From: Janthinobacterium sp. 61
Lineage (GTDB): Bacteria > Pseudomonadota > Gammaproteobacteria > Burkholderiales > Burkholderiaceae_D
Assembly (NCBI RefSeq): GCF_002846335.1
Contig: NZ_PJMQ01000001.1
Coordinates: 1,860,001-1,924,000 of the forward strand
Reading direction: 5' to 3'
DNA length: 64,000 nt
Made by a program: the position numbers and the translations under genes. The stretch's first letter is position 1; each line of letters opens with the position of its first letter. The notes beneath the pieces are model-generated. The model made no database searches. It was not told where the DNA came from and was given only the letters and a program-made list of their open reading frames with translations. This document shows positions 26,693 through 35,038 of this stretch, one piece after another.

Positions 26693-27355
26693 TCAGGCAG
26701 CCTTGCGGAACGTCAGATTGATTCGCTGCGCGCCCAGCAGCGCGTGTTCGCCCTCCTTCAGGGGCGCCACGCCATGGAAGCGCAGGCGGTCGGCGCCGCC
26801 CCACACCACCACGTCGCCATGCTGCAGGGCGATGCGCGCCGCCTTGTCACCGCGCTCGGCGCCGCCGAACAGGAAAGTGGCGGGCAAGCCCAGCGAGACC
26901 GAGACGATGGGCGCGTTGAAATCGCATTCATCGCGGTCCTGATGCAGGGCCATGCGCGCGCCAGGCGCATAGCGGTTGACCAGGCAGGCGTCGGGCGTGA
27001 AGCCCGGATAGCCGGCTGCCAGCGCCGCCTGCCGCGCCAGGCGCAGGAATACGGGCGGCATTGGCGGCCACGGAAGGCCGCTGGCCGGATCGAACCGCGC
27101 ATAGCGGTAGCCGCGTCCATCCGTGATCCAGCCCAGGGGGCCACAATTACTCATGGCAACCGACATGCGCAAGCCCCCCGGCGTGGCCATGTGGCGCAGG
27201 GGCGCCGCCAGCACGATGGCGTCCAGCGCCGGCAGCACCTCGTCCAGGTAAGGCAGAGCGAAGCCGCGCAGCAGAACCGACGCGGACGTGCCGGGCACCA
27301 GCGGCGCCGGGCCGGCCTGGGCGTAGTCTTCATCGGCAAACAGGGACAGGTTCAT
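26693..27355 (-). CDS. alkB: AlkB-type alpha-ketoglutarate-dependent DNA repair dioxygenase
   Basis: 220 aa from the ATG at 27355. Fe(II) ligands are His138 and Asp140 (ALHQDRDE) with His194 (RFHGV). The 2-oxoglutarate-binding Arg211 lies in QRINLTFR, and the NRY substrate-loop motif precedes. It removes methyl groups from N1-methyladenine and N3-methylcytosine in DNA by oxidative demethylation. It stands directly before folE2 on the same strand, although the folE2 palindromes suggest separate control. No ada gene is nearby. Confidence 0.92.
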   Translation of the reverse strand: MNLSLFADEDYAQAGPAPLVPGTSASVLLRGFALPYLDEVLPALDAIVLAAPLRHMATPGGLRMSVAMSNCGPLGWITDGRGYRYARFDPASGLPWPPMPPVFLRLARQAALAAGYPGFTPDACLVNRYAPGARMALHQDRDECDFNAPIVSVSLGLPATFLFGGAERGDKAARIALQHGDVVVWGGADRLRFHGVAPLKEGEHALLGAQRINLTFRKAA

Positions 27356-27449
27356 GCAGCCTATTGTAGGCCTCACATGGAAAAAGCGCGCGCGCCTGGC
27401 CCATGGTGCGCTACAGTAGCGTTTCCAGCCACTACCACCCGCCACCACG

Positions 27450-27932
27450 ATGGATCATTACGCCGATTTGCTGCACACCCTGGCGCAACAGGAAGAATCC
27501 CTGCAATTCGAACGCTTCGACAATGACGCCGCGCTGGCCGTGGGCCTGTGGATCGTCGAGGAAGTGCGCCGACGCGGCAAGGCCGTCACTGTCAACATCA
27601 CGCGCAACGGTCAGATCCTCTTCCACCACGCCATGACGGGCGCCACGGCGGACCAGGCGGACTGGATACTCCGCAAGAACAATACGGTACAGCGCTTTTG
27701 CCGCAGCTCCTACTACATGGGTATCTCGTACAAGAGCCGCGGCAGCACCTTCGAAGACGTGAAATACCTCGATGACATCGAGTACGCGGGCCACGGCGGC
27801 GCCTTTCCCCTGTTGATACGCGGCGTGGGCCTGGTCGGCACGGTAACCGTCTCCGGCCTGGCGCAGGCCGACGACCATGCGCTGGTGGTGGCCGCGCTGC
27901 AGGCGCAGCTGGATACGCAGCTGACTCGGTAA
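27450..27932 (+). CDS. UPF0303 / heme-degrading-domain (HbpS-like) protein
   Basis: 160 aa. A single compact domain: ALAVGLWIVEEVRRRGKAVT, INITRNGQILFHHAMTGATA, ILRKNNTVQRFCRSSYYMG, then GAFPLLIRGVGLVGTVTVSG. This is the UPF0303/GlcG-HbpS fold, which binds heme or small ligands in some members. No signal peptide, so cytoplasmic. It is divergent from alkB and convergent with the racemase gene; no operon partner. Function is not established for this branch. Confidence 0.8.
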   Translation: MDHYADLLHTLAQQEESLQFERFDNDAALAVGLWIVEEVRRRGKAVTVNITRNGQILFHHAMTGATADQADWILRKNNTVQRFCRSSYYMGISYKSRGSTFEDVKYLDDIEYAGHGGAFPLLIRGVGLVGTVTVSGLAQADDHALVVAALQAQLDTQLTR

Positions 27933-28625
27933 TCAGGCGGCCAGCGCCCTGCGCAAGGCCGCGCGCGCCAGCAGCCGCGTGGAGTCCAGGGTCGGCAGCG
28001 GCGAATTGGCATCGCTGATGATCAGCGGGATTTCCGTGCAGCCAAGGATGACGGCGTCGCAGCCCTGCTCCCGCAAGCCAGCGATGATGGCCTGGAAGCG
28101 TGCCACGCTGTCCGGTTTGACCACGCCCGGCACCAGTTCTTCCATGATGATGCGGTTGATCTCGCTGCGCGCATCCTCGTCGGGCCGCACGCAAGCGATG
28201 CCGTGCGCCGCCAGCATGTCCTGATACACGGCGCTGTCGACCAGCCAGCGCGTGCCCGTCAAACCGACTCGCTGGTAACCACGCGCGGCCGCTTCGGCGG
28301 CCACGACATCGGCGATATGCAGCCAGGGCAGCGGCGAATGAGGCGCCATCAGGGCAAACGCCTGGTGGATAGTGTTATCGGGGCAGATCAGGAAATCGGC
28401 GCCGGCGGCGGCCAGCTTGTGCGCCGACGCCAGCATCAGCCCGGCCACACCGGCCAGGTCGCCCCCGTTCAGGCAATCCACATAGCGCGCCAGCGACGGC
28501 GTGTGCAGCGTCACTTCCGGGTGTTCATACGCGCCCAGCGCATGCGCGCCCTCTTCGCAAATCGTGCGGTAGCACAGGGCCGCGCCTTCGGCCGAGCAGC
28601 CGACGATGCCGATATGTTGTGTCAT
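27933..28625 (-). CDS. Aspartate/glutamate racemase family protein
   Basis: 230 aa from the ATG at 28625, with GGGAAGAG upstream. Two catalytic cysteines of the family are visible, in LICPDNTIH (about residue 80) and VILGCTEIPLII (about 190). The start THIGIVGCSAEGAALCYRT is a variant of the usual GGxGP opening. It would racemise an acidic amino acid or a related hydantoin-type substrate. It is the last gene of a gntR-SDR-racemase operon, 17 bp after the SDR gene, so the physiological substrate is probably that of the operon. Confidence 0.85.
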   Translation of the reverse strand: MTQHIGIVGCSAEGAALCYRTICEEGAHALGAYEHPEVTLHTPSLARYVDCLNGGDLAGVAGLMLASAHKLAAAGADFLICPDNTIHQAFALMAPHSPLPWLHIADVVAAEAAARGYQRVGLTGTRWLVDSAVYQDMLAAHGIACVRPDEDARSEINRIIMEELVPGVVKPDSVARFQAIIAGLREQGCDAVILGCTEIPLIISDANSPLPTLDSTRLLARAALRRALAA

Positions 28626-28642
28626 GTGCTCTTCCCTTTCAA

Positions 28643-29398
28643 TTAAATGCGCTGGCCGCCGTCGATGGGAATTTCCGCGCCCGTGATGTACGAGGCGCGC
28701 TCGCTGCACAAAAACTCCACCAGGTCGGCCACTTCAGCCGTCGTGCCCAGGCGGCGCAGGGGAATTTGCGTATCGACGATGTGCGAGGTGCCGGGCGACA
28801 GGATCGCCGTGTCGATCTCGCCCGGTGCGATGGCGTTCACGCGCACGTTCAGCGGCGCCATGTCGTTGGCCATTTCGCGCGTCAGCGACGCCAGGGCCGC
28901 CTTCGAGCTGGCGTAGGCGGAGCCGGCGAACGGGTGCACGCGGTAGCCGGCAATCGAACACAGGTTCACGACAGAGCCGTGCGCGTTCGACAATTCCTGC
29001 GCAAAGCCGCGCGTCAGCGCCAGCGGGGCAAAGAAATTCGTGTTGTACATTTCCTGCCAGGTCTGCATGTCGGTGGTCAGCGAATTGACGCGCGAGCCGC
29101 CCGGCCCCTTCGGCGACACGCCCGCGTTGTTGACCAGCGCGTGCAGTTTCGAGTCGCCCAGCATGGGGCGCAGCGTATCGACCATCTGCCCGATCTGGCT
29201 CAGGTCCGACAAATCCATGCACACATGTGTGTTGTGCTCCTGGCTGCGCGGACAGCCGCCGGGAATCGGGCTGCGCGACACGGTGATGACCCTCCAGCCC
29301 AGGCTGCGGAAGCGTTCCGCGACGGCATGGCCGATGCCGCGGCTGGCGCCCGTGACGATGGCCGTTTTCTGTTCAATCTTGTGCTTGATATGCGTCAT
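28643..29398 (-). CDS. Short-chain dehydrogenase/reductase (3-oxoacyl-ACP-reductase type)
   Basis: 251 aa. The ATG at 29398 is favoured over the ATG at 29404 because AAGG is then 6 nt upstream. Classical SDR motifs: TGASRGIG for the dinucleotide, LVNNAGVS, a catalytic Ser in NLCSIAG, and Tyr-xxx-Lys in SAYASSKAAL. The C-terminus SYITGAEIPIDGGQRI is that of FabG-like proteins. It overlaps the gntR gene by 26 bp and precedes the racemase, so the three are one unit, probably for catabolism of a hydroxy or amino acid. Confidence 0.88.
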   Translation of the reverse strand: MTHIKHKIEQKTAIVTGASRGIGHAVAERFRSLGWRVITVSRSPIPGGCPRSQEHNTHVCMDLSDLSQIGQMVDTLRPMLGDSKLHALVNNAGVSPKGPGGSRVNSLTTDMQTWQEMYNTNFFAPLALTRGFAQELSNAHGSVVNLCSIAGYRVHPFAGSAYASSKAALASLTREMANDMAPLNVRVNAIAPGEIDTAILSPGTSHIVDTQIPLRRLGTTAEVADLVEFLCSERASYITGAEIPIDGGQRI

Positions 29399-30101
29399 GT
29401 TCATCCTTGTCTTGTAGTGTTGCGCCGGCGTGGATGCGCTCCTGGCGCATGACATAGGCCAGCATTTGCGTGCCGCCGTCGAGAATGTCCTGTTCGATGG
29501 CGCGCCGCGCGGCCGCGCTGTCGCGCTGGCGCAGCGCGCTGATGATGGCGTGGTGATGACCGACACGCATGTCGGGCGAAAAGCTGGCGTAGCCGGCGGC
29601 AATCAGGGGCGCCGTTTGCATCCACAAATGGTCGACAAAGCGTTTCAAGGTCGGCATGCCGGCAGCTTGCGCCAGCGCCAGGTGAAACGCCTGGTTGCAT
29701 TGCAGGGCCGCAGGCAGGTCGTGCCGCGCGATGGCGACTTCATTCGCTTGCAGCAGGCGTTCCAGGTCGGCCAGGGTGGCGCCGTCGATGCGCTGCGCCG
29801 CTTCAAACGCGCCCAGCCCTTCCAGTTCCAGGCGCAGCGCGCGGATTTCCAGGTAGCGCGCCACGCTGAGCACGGGCACGCGGAAGTCGCGCGGCGAGCG
29901 CAGCACCAATGCCTCTTCCTGCACCAGCTGCAGCATGGCGTCGCGCACGGGCGTGACGCTGGTGCCCAGCTGCAGCGCCAGCTCGCGGATGCGCAGCCGG
30001 TCATTCGGCTGGAAGCGCCCCGCCGCCAGCGCGTCGCGCAGCGTCGCATATACGGATTTTCCCAGATTGACGTGCACCAGGCTGTCCAGCGGAGAGTTCA
30101 T
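29373..30101 (-). CDS. GntR-family regulator (FadR/FCD subfamily)
   Basis: About 242 aa from the ATG at 30101 (an in-frame ATG at 30134 would add 11 residues; neither has a clear ribosome site). The winged helix (about 15-75) reads RLRIRELALQLGTSVTPVRD, with the classic VTPVRDAM signature. The FCD effector domain follows, with metal-binding histidines in the HLALA and VGHHHAI segments. It is first in the operon with the SDR and racemase, so autoregulation and control of those genes is likely. A perfect 14-bp palindrome sits just upstream. Confidence 0.88.
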   Translation of the reverse strand: MNSPLDSLVHVNLGKSVYATLRDALAAGRFQPNDRLRIRELALQLGTSVTPVRDAMLQLVQEEALVLRSPRDFRVPVLSVARYLEIRALRLELEGLGAFEAAQRIDGATLADLERLLQANEVAIARHDLPAALQCNQAFHLALAQAAGMPTLKRFVDHLWMQTAPLIAAGYASFSPDMRVGHHHAIISALRQRDSAAARRAIEQDILDGGTQMLAYVMRQERIHAGATLQDKDEHDAYQAQD

Positions 30102-30134
30102 TGGTATTTTGAGTAAGTGCTTTGAAATTGGCAT

Positions 30135-30148
30135 TATGATGCATCATA
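30135..30148. promoter_or_regulatory. Perfect 14-bp palindrome upstream of gntR
   Basis: TATGATGCATCATA is fully self-complementary and lies directly before the possible GntR start at 30134, 33 bp before the start at 30101. The position and the alternating A/T ends resemble FCD-family operator sites, so it is a likely autoregulatory operator of the gntR-SDR-racemase operon. Confidence 0.5.
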
Positions 30149-30246
30149 CATCAACATGAAAACAAGCGTTTTCCCATGCGTGCGCAAGAGACAGGAGGCG
30201 CCGCAAGAACGTACAATCAGCCGCCACCGTATCGAAAGGAGCGCAC

Positions 30247-30699
30247 TTGAACTGGGACTATCCGCACGCCCACACCCTGCCCGTCATGCCCGTAGCGGCC
30301 GACATCGACGGGCTGCAGCATACGAACAATGCCGTCTACGTGCGCTGGTGCGAACATATTGCCTGGCATCACTCGGCCGCTCTGGGGCTGGATCTGGACG
30401 ATTACCGGCGCCTGGACCGCGCCATGGCGATACGCCGCGGCGAATACGATTACCTGCTCCCCACCAGGATGGGTGAAGCGCTGACCCTGGCCACCTGGCT
30501 ATGCGCCAGCGATGGCCGCTCCAGCATGGAACGGCGCTTCCAGCTGATCCGCGACAGCGACGGCGCCACCGTCGTGCGCGGACGCTGGGAATTGATCTGC
30601 ATCGAACTGAGCAGCGGCCGCGCGCGCCGCCTGCCGCCCGAGTTTCTGGCCGTGTACGAACCTGCCATCGTCGCGGCGCGCCAACCGGCGCAGGATTAA
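30247..30699 (+). CDS. Acyl-CoA thioesterase (YbgC/FadM hotdog family)
   Basis: 150 aa from a TTG start at 30247, chosen because AAAGGAG lies upstream and the first in-frame ATG would remove the beginning of the fold. The hotdog signature DIDGLQHTNNAVYVRWCEHI matches the family D-x-D-xx-GH-x-NN-x-Y-xx-W pattern, with Gln replacing the Gly. It hydrolyses acyl-CoA or acyl-ACP thioesters in the cytoplasm. It converges on the DUF1275 gene with a 4-bp overlap. Substrate chain length unknown. Confidence 0.85.
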   Translation: MNWDYPHAHTLPVMPVAADIDGLQHTNNAVYVRWCEHIAWHHSAALGLDLDDYRRLDRAMAIRRGEYDYLLPTRMGEALTLATWLCASDGRSSMERRFQLIRDSDGATVVRGRWELICIELSSGRARRLPPEFLAVYEPAIVAARQPAQD

Positions 30700-31379
30700 G
30701 CGGTCAGGCGCGCCGGCTCCAGCGCGATCAGGACGAGCAAGATGCCCAGCGGCACGGCCAGCGCGGCAAAGCCCACGGCCAGGTAGGCAAAGGCGGCCAG
30801 GATGGCGCCCACGGCAAAACCCAGCAGGGGCCAGAAGAATTTGAGGCAGCGCTCGCGCGTGGCGCCATCAGCAGCGCCGCGCAGCACGTCGACCGTATCG
30901 ATCACCAACTGCGTCACATTGCCTGTCATCATGGACGTGGGCGCCAGGTGCGCCAGCAGCAGCCGGCTGATGGCGCTATGCGCGCCCATGGCGGCCGCGC
31001 CGAACAGTCCTGCCGTCATGGCCAGCGCGCCCGGCTCCGCAGCCAGCGGTTCGGCCAGCACGCCAGACACCATGAAACCGAGCAGCAGCGCCAGCTCCAG
31101 CAGCAGCGTCAGGCGCAGCGCCGGTCCGCCGCGGCGCTCGGCCGCCACGCTCAAGAGCCGCGCCGCCGCTACGCCCAGAATAAACGCGGGAAACGCCAGC
31201 AGCTTGAGGGCGATCGAGGCATGCGTGGCATTGGCCAGCGCCGCGCCGATCAGCACGAAGTTGCCCGTCACATGGGCTGTGAACAGGCCAAACAGGGCGA
31301 CAAAGCCCAGGGTGTCGACATAGCCGGCCAAAAAGCCCAGGCTGATGCCTTGCAAACGGCTGCGCTGCGCAGGGTTCAT
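30696..31379 (-). CDS. DUF1275 (YoaK) family membrane protein
   Basis: 227 aa from the ATG at 31379, preceded by AAGGAGCGTGT. Six predicted transmembrane helices. The first holds SLGFLAGYVDTLGFVALFGL and is followed by FTAHVTGNFVLIG, the YoaK/DUF1275 signature; a second TPSMMTGNVTQ-like repeat lies in the C-terminal half. Thought to be inner-membrane transporters of unknown substrate. Confidence 0.85.
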   Translation of the reverse strand: MNPAQRSRLQGISLGFLAGYVDTLGFVALFGLFTAHVTGNFVLIGAALANATHASIALKLLAFPAFILGVAAARLLSVAAERRGGPALRLTLLLELALLLGFMVSGVLAEPLAAEPGALAMTAGLFGAAAMGAHSAISRLLLAHLAPTSMMTGNVTQLVIDTVDVLRGAADGATRERCLKFFWPLLGFAVGAILAAFAYLAVGFAALAVPLGILLVLIALEPARLTA

Positions 31380-31568
31380 ACACGCTCCTTGAAATTTGCC
31401 ATCATGATACCGTGCCGCGAGCGCAGCCTGCAGCGGTTTTACACGCCGTTCGGCGAAGTTGCGGGGCTTTTCTTGCGCCCCCGCAGTGCAACATGCATTT
31501 CGCTCCTGATTTGCACGCCCATGCTTTAGAATCAGCGACCTCAGCCCCGTAAAAACAGGATAAAACAT

Positions 31569-32933
31569 ATGACGGCAGTCGGGAATACCGAACCACAAGA
31601 GCTCAAGCGCGGCCTGAAAAGCCGTCACATCCAGCTCATCGCCCTGGGCGGCGCCATCGGCACCGGCCTGTTCCTGGGCATCGCGCAAACCATCAAGATG
31701 GCCGGCCCTTCAGTACTGCTGGGCTATGGCATCGCCGGCGTCATCGCCTTCCTGATCATGCGTCAGCTGGGCGAGATGGTGGTCGACGAACCCGTCGCCG
31801 GCTCCTTCAGCTATTTTGCCGACAAATACTGCGGCCACCTGCCCGGCTTCCTGTCGGGCTGGAATTACTGGGTACTGTATGTACTGGTCAGCATGGCCGA
31901 GCTGACGGCCGTCGGCATCTACGTGCAGTACTGGTGGCCGGGCGTGCCTACCTGGGTCTCGGCACTGATTTTCTTCTGCGCCATCAACGCCATCAGTTTG
32001 TTGAATGTCAAAGCCTTCGGCGAAATGGAATTCTGGTTCGCCATCATCAAGGTGGTCGCCATCATCGGCATGATCGTCTTCGGTGCTTACCTGCTTGCTT
32101 CCGGCGACGCGGGCCCGCAGGCGTCGGTGGCCAATCTGTGGCAGCACGGCGGCTTTTTCCCGAATGGCTGGCAAGGCCTGGTGATGGCCATGGCCGTCAT
32201 CATGTTCTCGTTCGGCGGCCTGGAACTGGTGGGCATCACGGCGGCCGAGGCAGATGACCCGAGCACGACGATTCCGCGCGCCACCAACCAGGCCATCTAC
32301 CGCATTTTGATTTTCTATATCGGCGCACTGGGCATTTTGCTGTCGCTGTACCCGTGGCAAAACGTCGTCACCGGCGGCAGCCCCTTCGTGCTGATCTTCC
32401 ATGCGCTCGACAGCAACCTGGTGGCCACGGCCCTGAACGTGGTGGTGCTGACGGCCGCCCTGTCCGTCTACAACAGCGGCGTGTACTGCAACACGCGCAT
32501 GCTGTTCGGCCTGGCCAAGCAAGGCAATGCGCCGCGCGCCCTGCTGCACCTGAACCGCCGCGGCGTGCCGCTGGCGGCGCTGGGCGTGTCGGCCCTGGCC
32601 ACGGGTGCCTGCGTGGTGGTCAATTACTTCATGCCGGGCGAAGCGTTCGAAGTGCTGATGGGACTCGTGGTGTCGGCGCTGATCATCAACTGGGCCATGA
32701 TCAGCTGGATCCATTTGCGCTTCCGCGCGCAGAAAAAGATCGAAGGCAAAACGACCTTGTTCCAGAGCCTGGGCTACCCGTTTACCAACTACCTGTGCCT
32801 GGTCTTCCTGGCCGGCATCCTGGTGATCATGTACCTGACGCCGGGCTTGCGCATCTCCGTCTACCTGATTCCCGTGTGGCTCGCCGCGCTGGGCGTCGGT
32901 TACTGGATCAAGCAAAGCAAGGCCAAGGCGTAA
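31569..32933 (+). CDS. Amino acid permease, APC superfamily (AroP/PheP-like)
   Basis: 454 aa, 12 transmembrane helices. Starts LKRGLKSRHIQLIALGGAIG then TGLFLGIAQTIKMAGPSV, the amino-acid transporter family signature. GEMVVDEPVAGSFSYFADKY and WNYWVLYVLVSMAELTAVGI follow, as in AroP/PheP/GabP/ProY permeases. Proton-coupled uptake of an amino acid across the inner membrane; an aromatic substrate is the best guess, not proven. Single-gene unit closed by a strong terminator at 32955. Confidence 0.88.
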   Translation: MTAVGNTEPQELKRGLKSRHIQLIALGGAIGTGLFLGIAQTIKMAGPSVLLGYGIAGVIAFLIMRQLGEMVVDEPVAGSFSYFADKYCGHLPGFLSGWNYWVLYVLVSMAELTAVGIYVQYWWPGVPTWVSALIFFCAINAISLLNVKAFGEMEFWFAIIKVVAIIGMIVFGAYLLASGDAGPQASVANLWQHGGFFPNGWQGLVMAMAVIMFSFGGLELVGITAAEADDPSTTIPRATNQAIYRILIFYIGALGILLSLYPWQNVVTGGSPFVLIFHALDSNLVATALNVVVLTAALSVYNSGVYCNTRMLFGLAKQGNAPRALLHLNRRGVPLAALGVSALATGACVVVNYFMPGEAFEVLMGLVVSALIINWAMISWIHLRFRAQKKIEGKTTLFQSLGYPFTNYLCLVFLAGILVIMYLTPGLRISVYLIPVWLAALGVGYWIKQSKAKA

Positions 32934-32954
32934 GCTGTTTGCGCCGCATCAAAC

Positions 32955-32988
32955 AAAAAGCCCGTCTTCGCAGGAAGACGGGCTTTTT
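32955..32988. terminator. Bidirectional intrinsic terminator
   Basis: GCCCGTCTTC (32960-32969), a GCAG loop, and GAAGACGGGC (32974-32983) form a 10-bp stem. It is flanked by AAAAA on the left and TTTTT on the right, so it works for both the rightward permease gene ending at 32933 and the leftward gene ending at 33009. Confidence 0.9.
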
Positions 32989-33008
32989 GCATTGGACGCG
33001 CTCAATCG

Positions 33009-34616
33009 CTAAGCGGCGACGGCCTTGTCCTGCTCCGGCAGCACATCGGCTTGCCACAGGCTGATGGTCCGGCCCGCATACGACTGCAGCAACACGTCAT
33101 CGCTCAAGGTCAGCAACGCCTGCTTGCGCTGTTCCAGGCGCGCCTCGGACGTCATGTCCTTTTCGCCCGACTTGTACGGCCCCAGCACGGGCAGCAAGTC
33201 GCGCAGCACGGAATAATTGCCCGGCGTGGTCTTGTCCGACTCCAGCTTGCCCAGGAAATACTTCATCACGTGCTCGGACTGGTTGCCCTCCTGCCGCAAG
33301 CTCGCCTTCACCATCTTGCCATCCTTGTAAGCCACTTGCGCATCGCTGTTGGCCGTATCCTCGATCTGGTGGTAGGTGTAGTTCTGCGATTCCGTATTGT
33401 CCAGCAGGCGCAGCGGCACGCCGGGGACCAGCGTTTCATGGAAGCTGGCGCTCAGCTTCGATTGCTGCTGCTGCCTGATTGAACGCGAGTCCTGACTGGC
33501 GCCGGCCTGCTCCGTCTTTTGCGACACTTCGTAATTGAAGCCATCCTTTTCCGCGCTGCGCATGGGATTGCTGAATTTCACAGTTTGCGACACGGAGGCG
33601 CTGAAATCGGCCAGTCCCGTCAGAATGGACTTGTCCTCGGCCGCCAGGCGCCACTTGCCCGTCGCGGGATTGTCCGTGGCCACTTGCGGCGCGGCGGCAT
33701 TGCTGTGCAAGGCCGTGAAGCTATCCTTGAGCATGGCCACCAGGCCCGCGTCGCCATGGCCGCGCGACGCCGCCTGGTCGAACTGCTTCATATAACTGTC
33801 CAGCGCCTTGGCTTGCCGCTCCTTGCTGCCCAAGGTATTGAGTTGGCTGGCGTCAACCTTCAGGTCCAGGCTGCCGGCCTCGCCGCTGAAGCTGACCTTG
33901 CGCTGCGCGCCGTCGGCCTGGAAATCCAGGGTTTGCACGCTTTCCGGCTCGCCGCGCACCTTCACTTCCGCATGCAGCTTCACCGACTCCAGCACTTGCT
34001 GGTCGAACTGCATCAAGCCTTCGAGCTTGATTTTCGGCGTACTTTGTCCCATGCCGTCGATGGCTTCCTGAAAACCTTTTGCCAGGTCGCCCAGGGCGCT
34101 GGCTTCAGCGTCGCTGAGGTCGCCGCTCGTCGTCATCTTCACGGCCAGTCCATCGCCCTGGCTGTCGAGTGCCAGCTTGACTTCCACGCCGCTTTTCGTC
34201 GTGATGCTGAGGGTAACCCGGTCTTCGCCATTACCGTGCAGGCTACCCGGCGCGATGCTGGACGCCGCATAGACATTCGGCGTGGTGCTCGGCGGCGGCT
34301 GGCGCATCGCCTGCGAGAAATTGTAGTTGCCCAGCTTGGCCTGACCCAGCATGGCCGCGCCCAGGCCGCTGAAGCGACCGCCAAACGCATACGAAGAGAA
34401 GCTTTTCGTCATCGCCTCGCTCACCTTGTCGCGCGACGCGCTTTCCCACACCATCGGCGAAGGCACGAGAGATGACGCGGCCGGCGGGCCGCCGAAGGCG
34501 ACGATGGCGGAAGGGGGCGACGCCGGGGATGAGGGCGTGTCCGCCCTGCTTGCCGTAGCGGCAGGCACGCGGGACGGGCTTGGATTCCAGCTCGGGATCG
34601 GGGAGACGGAGGTCAT
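33009..34616 (-). CDS. Large hypothetical protein (535 aa)
   Basis: A single long ORF without signal peptide or transmembrane helix. The first 60 residues are Pro/Ser/Ala-rich and probably disordered (SPIPSWNPSPSRVPAATASR). A central region, about 130-320, is rich in alternating Val/Ser/Lys beta-like stretches (VTLSITTKSGVEVKLALDSQ; VKLHAEVKVRG). The Gln-rich SRSIRQQQQSKL linker precedes a last helical domain ending VLLQSYAGRTISLWQ. I do not recognise it. It is transcribed alone, ending at the shared terminator. It may be an effector- or adhesin-like cytoplasmic protein; no function can be asserted. Confidence 0.7.
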   Translation of the reverse strand: MTSVSPIPSWNPSPSRVPAATASRADTPSSPASPPSAIVAFGGPPAASSLVPSPMVWESASRDKVSEAMTKSFSSYAFGGRFSGLGAAMLGQAKLGNYNFSQAMRQPPPSTTPNVYAASSIAPGSLHGNGEDRVTLSITTKSGVEVKLALDSQGDGLAVKMTTSGDLSDAEASALGDLAKGFQEAIDGMGQSTPKIKLEGLMQFDQQVLESVKLHAEVKVRGEPESVQTLDFQADGAQRKVSFSGEAGSLDLKVDASQLNTLGSKERQAKALDSYMKQFDQAASRGHGDAGLVAMLKDSFTALHSNAAAPQVATDNPATGKWRLAAEDKSILTGLADFSASVSQTVKFSNPMRSAEKDGFNYEVSQKTEQAGASQDSRSIRQQQQSKLSASFHETLVPGVPLRLLDNTESQNYTYHQIEDTANSDAQVAYKDGKMVKASLRQEGNQSEHVMKYFLGKLESDKTTPGNYSVLRDLLPVLGPYKSGEKDMTSEARLEQRKQALLTLSDDVLLQSYAGRTISLWQADVLPEQDKAVAA

Positions 34617-35038
34617 GGTCGTTATGCCTTGCTAAACGAGTAGTGGTGTATGGGTGAGATATTCATAACTTTCAGTTTTTGATAACAATCAACCGTCAAG
34701 CTAGCCCACTTTCAGCAAGACGTGGGATACACGCCGCTTCAGGTGCCAGGCTGACACAGCTATAACGACGCGAAAGGTGAAATCATGAGCGCAATGTGGC
34801 ATGAAAATTTTTCATTCTTGATACAAATCACGTTCCGCTGCCAGGCCAGCGTTCGCATCTGTTCGCCATCTAACTCATTCTTCACTGTCGTCGCAGGTAT
34901 ATTTCTACTGTTGCTCAAATGCTGAAAGTGACTATGTGTGACATTCCACCAGCCCGCAATCACTATGATCGCTGAGTGCTTTGCAATAAATCCGCATTAG
35001 CTTATGCGAAACAGCAAGCACGGCCTTAAGGAGGCAGC
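34617..35038. other. Intergenic region upstream of the chemoreceptor gene (422 bp)
   Basis: A relatively AT-rich stretch between the divergent 535-aa gene and the chemoreceptor. It contains a possible 46-codon reading frame at 34785-34925 with AAAGGTG before its ATG, ending in a hydrophobic VVAGIFLLLLKC; this is not strong enough to call a gene. No sigma-28-type flagellar promoter was seen. TTAAGGAGGCAG at the right end is the chemoreceptor ribosome site. Confidence 0.5.

Noticed and set aside
34785..34925. 46-codon ORF with a fair ribosome site before the chemoreceptor
   Set aside because: Short, rare-codon-rich, no conservation evidence; kept only as a note in the intergenic entry.
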